DNA from: an uncultured Clostridium sp. | GTDB lineage: Bacteria > Bacillota > Clostridia > TANB77 > CAG-508 | Direction: 5' to 3' | Assembly (NCBI GenBank): GCA_947057875.1 | Contig: CAMSEX010000006.1 | Location: 1 to 21,813 of the forward strand | Length of the DNA stretch: 21,813 bases | Shown here: in pieces, positions 16,555 through 21,813 of the stretch | Numbering within the stretch: the first letter of the stretch is position 1 | Layout of the letters: every line of letters begins with the position of its first letter | The notes under the pieces: generated by a model | The model's database searches: none | The model's input: the letters and a program-made list of their open reading frames with translations, nothing else | What the model was told of the DNA's origin: nothing | Position numbers and translations under genes: made by a program

Positions 16555-17865
16555 TTAGTTCATATAATCCTTTAATCTTTTACTTCGACTTGGATGTCTC
16601 AATTTTCTTAGTGCCTTTGCCTCGATTTGTCTAATTCTCTCACGTGTTACTTCAAATTCTCTACCTACTTCTTCTAATGTGCGTGCTTTTCCATCTTCCA
16701 AACCAAATCTTAGTTTTAAGACTTTTGCTTCACGTGGTGTTAATGTACTCATAACATCTTCCAATTGCTCTTTTAGTAAGGTATAAGCTGCTGCATCGTG
16801 TGGCGCTGGTGAATCATCATCTTCAATAAAATCACCCAAATGGCTATCATCTTCTTCTCCAATTGGGGTCTCTAGAGAAACTGGATCTTGTGCAATTTTC
16901 TGAATTTCCATTACTTTTTCAACTGAAATTTCCATTTCCTTCGCAATTTCTTCTGGCATTGGCTCTCTTCCTAACATTTGAAGCAAATGCCTTGAAGTAC
17001 GAATTAATTTATTAATCGTTTCTACCATATGAACTGGTATTCTGATGGTTCTTGCTTGGTCTGCAATCGCTCTTGTAATTGCTTGTCTTATCCACCATGT
17101 TGCATACGTACTAAATTTGTAGCCCTTAGTATAATCAAATTTTTCGACTGCTTTAATGAGTCCCATATTGCCCTCTTGAATTAAATCCAAAAATAACATT
17201 CCTCTTCCCACATATTTCTTTGCAATACTGACCACCAATCTTAAATTTGACTCTGCTAATTTTTGTTTTGCTTCTTCATCCTCTTGCAATACTTTTTCAG
17301 CCAACTCCAATTCCTCTTCAAAAGACAGCAAATGAATTTTTCCAATTTCTCGCAAATACATTCTAACTGGATCATCTACACTAATTCCTTCAAAGTTATT
17401 TAAGTCAACTTCTTCTAAATCAACCTCTTCCACATCTCGCAAATCATCATCATCTGGTTCTAATAAATCGTCATCTTTCGCAATATTGACTCCCATTTCC
17501 TCAAAAGCCTCAAATACTTTGTCTAGCTCTTCTGGATTTACTTCCCCAAGCTCATTAGCCAACTCACCATACGTAATCTTTCCATTTTCTTTTGCTTTAC
17601 TTAAAATATTTAATACTTTTTCCTTTTCTTTACTCTCTGGCTTGCCTTCTTCTGTATTTTTTTTCTCCTCTATTTTTACTTCTTCTTTTATTTTAACAAC
17701 CTTTTTTGGGGATTTTTTGTCAGCTGTTTTTTGGTTATTCTTTTCTTCCACTTTCTTGTTATCTTTTTTACCTATTTTTGAAGTATCTTTTTGACTTTTG
17801 TTTTTTGTCTCTTTTTTTTGTTTTATGTCTACTTTTTTTGTTTCGTCTTTATCTTCTTTTTTCAT
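16555..17865 (-). CDS. rpoD: primary RNA polymerase sigma factor (sigma-A/RpoD)
   Basis: The housekeeping sigma factor, 436 aa. A lysine/glutamate-rich N-terminal extension of about 80 residues precedes region 1.1 (VLNILSKAKENGKITYGELANELG). Region 1.2 is DDPVRMYLREIGKIHLL. Region 2 holds ESNLRLVVSIAKKYVGRG, DLIQEGNMGLIKAVEKFDY and the -10-binding YATWWIRQAITRAI. Region 3 follows, and region 4.2 is TLEEVGREFEVTRERIRQIEAKAL, which reads the -35. It lies 12 nt after dnaG with an AGGGGGA ribosome site, the classical order. The near-perfect TTGACA/TATAAT promoters in this window fit this factor. It has no CGG codon in 436, although it uses many arginines (mostly AGA, CGT, CGA). Confidence 0.97.
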   Translation of the reverse strand: MKKEDKDETKKVDIKQKKETKNKSQKDTSKIGKKDNKKVEEKNNQKTADKKSPKKVVKIKEEVKIEEKKNTEEGKPESKEKEKVLNILSKAKENGKITYGELANELGEVNPEELDKVFEAFEEMGVNIAKDDDLLEPDDDDLRDVEEVDLEEVDLNNFEGISVDDPVRMYLREIGKIHLLSFEEELELAEKVLQEDEEAKQKLAESNLRLVVSIAKKYVGRGMLFLDLIQEGNMGLIKAVEKFDYTKGYKFSTYATWWIRQAITRAIADQARTIRIPVHMVETINKLIRTSRHLLQMLGREPMPEEIAKEMEISVEKVMEIQKIAQDPVSLETPIGEEDDSHLGDFIEDDDSPAPHDAAAYTLLKEQLEDVMSTLTPREAKVLKLRFGLEDGKARTLEEVGREFEVTRERIRQIEAKALRKLRHPSRSKRLKDYMN

Positions 17866-17877
17866 ATGATCCCCCTT

Positions 17878-19669
17878 CTATTTTATTTTCGACAACTTGG
17901 TAATCGTATTACTAAGTTCTGCCAACTCTAGCCAGAGTTTCTCAGATTCCTCCTTCGGCAAATTTGGATTCTCCAGCTCTCGTACAATTTGTAATTTTCT
18001 ATCTTGCAATCTTTCTCTGTTATAAATCAGAACAATATCCTCTATACATTTTTGTACAGAAGTAATTTCATAATCAGTTACCATAATCTCACTGATGTGT
18101 TTTTGCAATCTTTCATCTTCAATATTGGCAATAATTTGTATAATTTTTTCGCTCTCTTTGGCTTCTTGCTCCATAATTTTATTAAATATAGTTTTATTTT
18201 CTGCAATTTTCAAATCTTCTATACGAATATTTGATTTTATGATTTCTTTAGCTTCTTCGGCATAATTAATCAACAAGTACAGAATCATATTTTCTCTTTT
18301 TACAATTTTTTCATCCAACTCAAGTGGCAAATCTTTCTCTGGTTTTACTATAGATTTTGCCAATATTTTTTCTGGCTCTCCCTTATATAATTCTTTATTG
18401 ATTTCTGCATAAAGTGCCTGTTTTGAAATATCATATTGCTCAGAAACTTTATCAATATAAATTTCTCTCTCAATCGTGTTTTCCACTTTTGACAAAATTG
18501 CCGTTATCTTTTTCAAAAATGCAATTTTATCTTTTGCATTTTCCAAATGATAATCTTCTTTGATTGTTTTGATTTTAAACTCCACCAGAGAAATCGCATG
18601 ATCAATCAATAATTTAAACCTTCCACTACCATATTTAATGATATATTCGTCTGGATCTTTTGCCCCCTCCATTTGCAAAACTCTAGCATCGCAATTTTGT
18701 TTCTCTAGAACTTCTATTCCTCTTTTAATCGCCGTTTGACCCGCTCCATCTGAATCATAAGCAAAAATCACTTGATTACTATATTTTCTAAGTAGCATTG
18801 CCTGTTCATCTGTTAGAGCCGTTCCGCAAAGACGCAACCACATTATCAATGCCCCTTTGATAAAGCGAAATTGCATCCATGTAACCTTCTACTAAAATAA
18901 TTCGTTTGTCTTCTGATTGTTTTGCAAGATTTAAAGCAAATAAATGTCTTTTTTTTGAGTACACTAAATTTTCATTAGAATTTATGTATTTTCCTTTATC
19001 TGTATCATTTAATCTTCTACCACCAAAAGCTACTGGTTTTCCAGTCGCTGAAATAATGGGAAACATCAAACGTCTTCTAAAACGATCAATAAATTCACCA
19101 TTCTCATTTTGATTTACCAATCCAGTCGCCAAAATCTCATGATCTTTAAAACCCTTTTCTTTTAAAAACACATACAATTCATTATATTCCCCAGAATATC
19201 CAATTTTAAACGCTTTTAATGTATGATTATCCAATTTTCTTTGTTTTACGTAATCCTGAGCAATTTTTGCAACTGGCGTATATAACCTTTCGTGAAAAAA
19301 ATTCGTTGTTTCAAGGTTTATTTTAGTCATTCTATCCATTAGATATTGCTTTTTGTTAAACTCTTCATTATTGGTCTGTGGCAAACGAACTTGCCCTCTT
19401 TCTGCCAAAAATTCAAGTGATTCTTTAAATGACAATTTCTCCATTTCCATAACAAAAGCAAAAACATCTCCGCCTTTACCACACCCAAAACAATGATAAT
19501 ACTGCTTATCAGCCGAAACAGAAAAAGAAGGTGATTTTTCTTTATGAAATGGGCACAGCCCCATGAAATTTCTACCACTTCTTTTTAGTATAACATATTG
19601 TGATATAACGTCTACTATATCATTTGCATTTCTTATCTCCTGTTTCAAATCATCATTATACTGTACCAT
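17878..19669 (-). CDS. dnaG: DNA primase, with +1 shift at CGG
   Basis: DnaG makes RNA primers for replication and is essential in bacteria studied so far. The zinc-binding domain has Cys39, His42, Cys60 and Cys63 (CPFHKEKSPSFS and YYHCFGCGKGGD). The Toprim domain has LVEGYMDAISL and AYDSDGAGQTAIKRG, and a helicase-binding C-terminal region follows. The reading frame breaks in the middle of Toprim at CGG (18826-18824): after NVVASL the zero frame hits a stop six codons later. Skipping the C at 18826 gives NVVASL-G-TALTDEQA, exactly the family sequence, and runs to a stop at 17878. The full product is 596 aa, compared with 603 in B. subtilis. Without the shift there is no active primase. The start at 19669 has AAAGG upstream. 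Confidence 0.96.
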
Positions 19670-19749
19670 TTTTAAAACCTTTCCTATATATTATTCGACG
19701 AAATTTTTCCAAATCCTTCTTTATTCGCTAGAAAAGTCAACATAATTTA

Positions 19750-19786
19750 AAAAATTGTAAAAAAAGAAACCTCACTTATGTGAGGT
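19750..19786 (-). terminator. terminator after the 80-aa orphan gene
   Basis: Perfect 7-bp arms acctcac (19769-19775) and gtgaggt (19780-19786) with a TTAT loop; on the minus strand followed by TTCTTTTTTTAC. A second small hairpin, ACAGCT/AGCTGT at 19787-19802, abuts it and is followed by T-rich sequence on the plus strand. The rest of the 191-bp gap before dnaG shows no gene; I could not fix a dnaG promoter in it. Confidence 0.8.
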
Positions 19787-19860
19787 ACAGCTTAGTAGCT
19801 GTTTTTTGCTGCAATGAAAATTTCACTTACCAATAGGCATATCAAAATAAATAAAAGCTC

Positions 19861-20103
19861 TCAGTTTTCTTCCATTTCAATCGGAAACATTTCATACATA
19901 CCAGATGCAGTATGATGTTTGTTTGTAATGCCGTTTTTCTCAGTGCACTCATAACCTTCTGGCAGCTTCAGTTCATTTGCTTCAATACCTGAAATCTGAA
20001 TTACAAAATCATCAATTACTTCAAATTTCCCTGTTGGATTGAGCTTTCTTAGTTCCTCTACCATCCGTCTTATACCCATGTTCTCAACTTTTTTCAATTC
20101 CAT
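19861..20103 (-). CDS. hypothetical 80-aa protein with in-frame CGG
   Basis: I do not recognise this protein. It is a soluble, charged 80-aa sequence without membrane segments or cysteine motifs; it begins MELKKVENMGIRRMVEEL and ends in acidic EMEEN. The ATG at 20103 has AAGGAGG 8 nt upstream and is preferred over an ATG at 20154 that lies inside a palindrome. It has its own perfect promoter and terminator. Codon use (CTGAAGCTG, GAGTGC) looks less AT-biased than its neighbours. Arg13 is a CGG codon (20067); a +1 shift there would meet a stop at once (GGA TGG TAG). The gene may be a recent arrival. The ribosome site and isolated transcription unit support that it is real. Confidence 0.65.
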   Translation of the reverse strand: MELKKVENMGIRRMVEELRKLNPTGKFEVIDDFVIQISGIEANELKLPEGYECTEKNGITNKHHTASGMYEMFPIEMEEN

Positions 20104-20146
20104 TGCATTTTCCTCCTTTTTTCTGCAATATATTTTGTGACTATAA

Positions 20147-20163
20147 GTAGACATTCTGTCTAC
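20147..20163. promoter_or_regulatory. perfect palindrome in leader of the 80-aa gene (candidate operator)
   Basis: GTAGACA-TTC-TGTCTAC, two perfect 7-bp arms with a 3-bp centre. It lies about 30 nt downstream of the -10 box and 43 nt before the start codon. It could bind a dimeric repressor or form a short RNA hairpin; the regulator is not identified. Confidence 0.55.
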
Positions 20164-20193
20164 AAAGGATTTAGTAATATTTTCCTTATTAAT

Positions 20194-20222
20194 ATTATAT
20201 CATATTTACATAATTTTGTCAA
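20194..20222 (-). promoter_or_regulatory. consensus sigma-A promoter of the 80-aa gene
   Basis: On the minus strand TTGACA (20222-20217), 17-bp spacer, TATAAT (20199-20194): perfect consensus. Confidence 0.85.
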
Positions 20223-20224
20223 AT

Positions 20225-20256
20225 TTCTAAAAAATTACCCTAGATTTTCTCTAGGG
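20225..20256 (-). terminator. terminator after carD
   Basis: Perfect 7-bp arms ccctaga (20238-20244) and tctaggg (20250-20256) with a TTTTC loop; on the minus strand followed by TAATTTTTT. It starts 6 nt after the carD stop. Confidence 0.85.
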
Positions 20257-20262
20257 CATTTT

Positions 20263-20833
20263 CTATGTTTGAATAAACGTTTTTACAATTCCTGTTGTAT
20301 CATCTGTGCCATCCGTGCCAGTATCTTCTGCCACAGTATGTGCTTCATAAGAAATACTAATTTTATCATCAATCAATGTTTCGATTTCATCTTTTTGTTT
20401 GCTTTCTACAAGCATAAGCTCGCTTACCAAAATTTGTTTCGCATTCAAAAGCATTTTCTTCTCTGTCGTAGACAAGCCCTTATCCTTTTGCTTGAAGCTT
20501 AAATTTCTTACAATATCCGCAATTTCAAAAACATTACCTGATTTCATTTTTTCAACATTATCTCGATATCTCTTATTCCACTTCATTGACATTTCAGTGC
20601 AATCTTGTTCTAAAACACTAATTACTTTTCCGGCTGTTTCTTTGTCTATAATGTTTCTCACACCGATTTCTTCCGCTTTTGCAGTAGGTACCATCACTTT
20701 TACTTCGCCTGGCATCTTAATTATATAATAAGCTTGTTTTTCATCCAAAACCGCTCTTTCCTCTATTGTTTCAATTACTCCGTGCACCATGCATTGGATA
20801 CACAATTTTGTCCCCTACTTTAAACATTAACAT
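20263..20833 (-). CDS. carD: CarD-family transcription regulator, with +1 shift at CGG
   Basis: CarD/CdnL proteins bind RNA polymerase beta through an N-terminal Tudor-like domain and stabilise open promoter complexes. The true start is the ATG at 20833 (or 20827), with AAGGAG at 5 nt. It reads MLMFKVGDKIVYPMHGA and then meets CGG (20782-20780); the zero frame stops two codons later. Skipping the C gives PMHGA-G-VIETIEER, the standard CarD sequence, and the frame then runs to 20263 for 189 aa, including the helical DNA-contacting C-terminal domain. Without the shift only a 20-residue peptide is made. Own promoter (TTGACT-17-TATAAT) and terminator. Automated calls would start this gene wrongly at 20805. 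Confidence 0.93.
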
Positions 20834-20872
20834 CGTCACTCCTTCCAAGTAATTTATCATTACTACCTTTTT

Positions 20873-20901
20873 ATTATACCACAAATTTTACCAAAAGTCA
20901 A
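20873..20901 (-). promoter_or_regulatory. sigma-A promoter of carD
   Basis: On the minus strand TTGACT (20901-20896), 17-bp spacer, TATAAT (20878-20873), about 40 nt before the start codon. Confidence 0.85.
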
Positions 20902-20950
20902 AACTTTTTTTGTAAATTTTTCCAACATTTTTATTAAATTAAAATCACAA

Positions 20951-20979
20951 TTGACATAATGCATAAATTATGTTATAAT
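20951..20979 (+). promoter_or_regulatory. consensus sigma-A promoter of the cysteine-cluster gene, with embedded inverted repeat
   Basis: TTGACA (20951-20956), 17-bp spacer, TATAAT (20974-20979). The spacer is almost filled by a perfect inverted repeat, ACATAAT (20955-20961) and ATTATGT (20968-20974) with a 6-bp centre, so a bound dimer would block polymerase. This is a likely repressor operator; the regulator is unknown. Confidence 0.8.
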
Positions 20980-21010
20980 TGTATTATTCTAAATATGGAG
21001 GTTAGCTTTT

Positions 21011-21607
21011 ATGGAACAAATTAGTACCATTAATTTTAAGTGTGAACGGTGTGGAAAGTGTTGCAAGCATAGAGGAGATTTAGCACTAACTCCTATGGAT
21101 GTGTTTCAAATAGCTAAACATTTAAAAACATCCTGCGAAGAAATAGTAAGGAAATACACACGTTTGTCACATAGGCATAATTTTCCGCAACTGCTTATAG
21201 AAGGTACGACAAAACAATCAATCTGTATCTTCTATGACAGAAATACTGGTTGCAAAATTTATCCTGTACGCCCTGCTCAGTGTTATCTTTTTCCATTAGT
21301 GCCACTGACACCCATAACTATCTCTGATCCTAAGTTTAGTATTAGGCAATGCACTAGCAAAAGTAAAACTGTAGAAAATATTTCTGTTTCGGAATGGATC
21401 AAGAATTCCTGCACTCGATATGAAGCAGAAAAAAACATTTTTTCTTGGTATATCGAACAACAACCGATTATCGACTTTCTTTGCTATCTACACAAGGAAA
21501 AAATGGATTTGGTAAAACAGCTGTTATATTGTCAATATGATTTAGAACAGGAGATGGAAGCTCAGATTAAAAAAAATATAACAGAAATAATTTTCAATTT
21601 AGTTTAG
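21011..21607 (+). CDS. YkgJ-type cysteine-cluster protein with in-frame CGG
   Basis: A 198-aa protein of the YkgJ/UPF0153 cysteine-cluster family, thought to bind zinc or iron. The signature CxxCGKCC is at residues 11-18, with further cysteines in CIFYDRNTGCKIYPVRPAQC; the rest is helical and less conserved. GGAGG stands 9 nt before the ATG, and a perfect promoter with an embedded inverted repeat drives it. Arg13, within the cysteine motif, is encoded by CGG followed by T (21047-21049). Here the family motif requires no shift; a +1 shift would meet TAG about a dozen codons later. So this is a counterexample to obligatory shifting at CGG. Confidence 0.82.
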   Translation: MEQISTINFKCERCGKCCKHRGDLALTPMDVFQIAKHLKTSCEEIVRKYTRLSHRHNFPQLLIEGTTKQSICIFYDRNTGCKIYPVRPAQCYLFPLVPLTPITISDPKFSIRQCTSKSKTVENISVSEWIKNSCTRYEAEKNIFSWYIEQQPIIDFLCYLHKEKMDLVKQLLYCQYDLEQEMEAQIKKNITEIIFNLV

Positions 21608-21631
21608 TGTTTTTAATTAAACATGCAGAAA

Positions 21632-21675
21632 AAAAATTGGGAAGAGTGTCGACAAAGCTAAAAGTCAACACTCTT
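21632..21675. terminator. bidirectional terminator between the cysteine-cluster gene and dut
   Basis: Arms aagagtgtcgac (21642-21653) and gtcaacactctt (21664-21675) pair over 12 bp with one wobble. On the minus strand the stem is followed by CCCAATTTTTTT, a strong dut terminator; on the plus strand a shorter T run follows. Confidence 0.8.
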
Positions 21676-21678
21676 TTC

Positions 21679-21813
21679 CTATTTACTTGTTGAACCAAAG
21701 CCTCCTGTTCTATCGCCTTCGGCACTATCGTCATCTGTTACCAAATATTTTTGGAAAATTGCTTGACCTATCGCATCTCCTTTTTTTATCTCAATTGGCT
21801 CTGATTTTATATT
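21679..21813 (-). CDS. dut: dUTP diphosphatase, C-terminal 44 residues (partial, runs off right edge)
   Basis: dUTPase hydrolyses dUTP to dUMP and keeps uracil out of DNA. Only the end is visible: EIKKGDAIGQAIFQKYL, then the glycine-rich motif V as GDRTGGFGSTSK just before the stop. Motif V closes over the active site of a neighbouring subunit in the trimer. No CGG codon in the visible part. Confidence 0.9.
   Translation of the reverse strand, partial: NIKSEPIEIKKGDAIGQAIFQKYLVTDDDSAEGDRTGGFGSTSK

Noticed and set aside
4835..20782. Five frameshifts as random sequencing or assembly errors
   Set aside because: All five are the same event (an extra C before GG, making CGG), none lies in a homopolymer, and no other frame error exists in nearly 22 kb. 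GG is common in the window, so a systematic insertion error would hit many more sites.
20263..20805. carD starting at MCIQCMVHG
   Set aside because: This start lies in the wrong frame for the conserved N-terminus and has no ribosome site; the ATG at 20833 has both.
4252..20833. The five broken genes as pseudogenes
   Set aside because: All catalytic and structural motifs on both sides are intact, one is dnaG (essential), and decay would not choose CGG each time.
1..21813. tRNA genes, CRISPR arrays, transposases
   Set aside because: No cloverleaf with CCA-adjacent acceptor, no regularly spaced direct repeats and no transposase-like frame were seen by eye; a dedicated scan was not possible.

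Overview
This is an AT-rich stretch of chromosome from a spore-forming member of the Bacillota, most likely an uncultured Clostridia lineage. The evidence is spoIIE and ylbJ, a dnaG-rpoD pair, CarD, a fabD-fabG-fabF cluster, LemA/HtpX, and textbook TTGACA-N17-TATAAT promoters. No tRNA, rRNA, CRISPR array or recognisable transposase was seen.

Layout: (1) 1-2410, minus strand: fatty-acid genes fabD, fabG, fabF (fabF runs off the left edge), preceded by a 143-bp hairpin-rich spacer. (2) 2569-4076, minus: lemA then htpX, with a terminator-like hairpin between them. (3) 4252-10006, minus: spoIIE, a WG-repeat membrane protein, an HD phosphohydrolase, and acpS fused in frame to tatD. (4) 10007-10315: divergent sporulation promoter region with two Spo0A boxes, then ylbJ on the plus strand. 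(5) 11298-15518, minus: a GH30 glycosidase, a large AT-rich inverted repeat, a VanW-domain protein and an S66 (LdcA-like) peptidase. (6) 15657-16403: a single-gene patatin-like unit. (7) 16555-19669: dnaG-rpoD. (8) 19861-21607: a small orphan gene, carD, and a plus-strand YkgJ-type cysteine-cluster gene, each with its own promoter. (9) 21679-21813: the C-terminus of dut.

The main observation is a recurring, identical reading-frame break. Five genes (acpS-tatD, spoIIE, vanW-like, dnaG, carD) each contain exactly one in-frame CGG codon. At that codon the known protein sequence continues only if the C is skipped, so that CGGN acts as a single glycine position. At three sites the conserved family motif fixes the shift to the codon (ATV-G-I/P in TatD, VASL-G-TALT in DnaG, PMHGA-G-VIE in CarD). 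I found no other frame break in the window, and no in-frame CGG in the 12 other core-type genes, although CGT, CGC and CGA are used. dnaG is an essential single-copy gene in known bacteria, so random decay or random sequencing error is a poor explanation. The simplest reading is genome-wide +1 recoding at CGG, either by quadruplet decoding of CGGN as Gly or by skipping a C because no tRNA-Arg(CCG) exists.

A complication is reported openly. Three short single-gene accessory units (patatin-like, the 80-aa orphan, the YkgJ-like gene) carry five in-frame CGG codons where no shift is wanted. Either the shift depends on context, or these are recent arrivals that the host's decoding would truncate.
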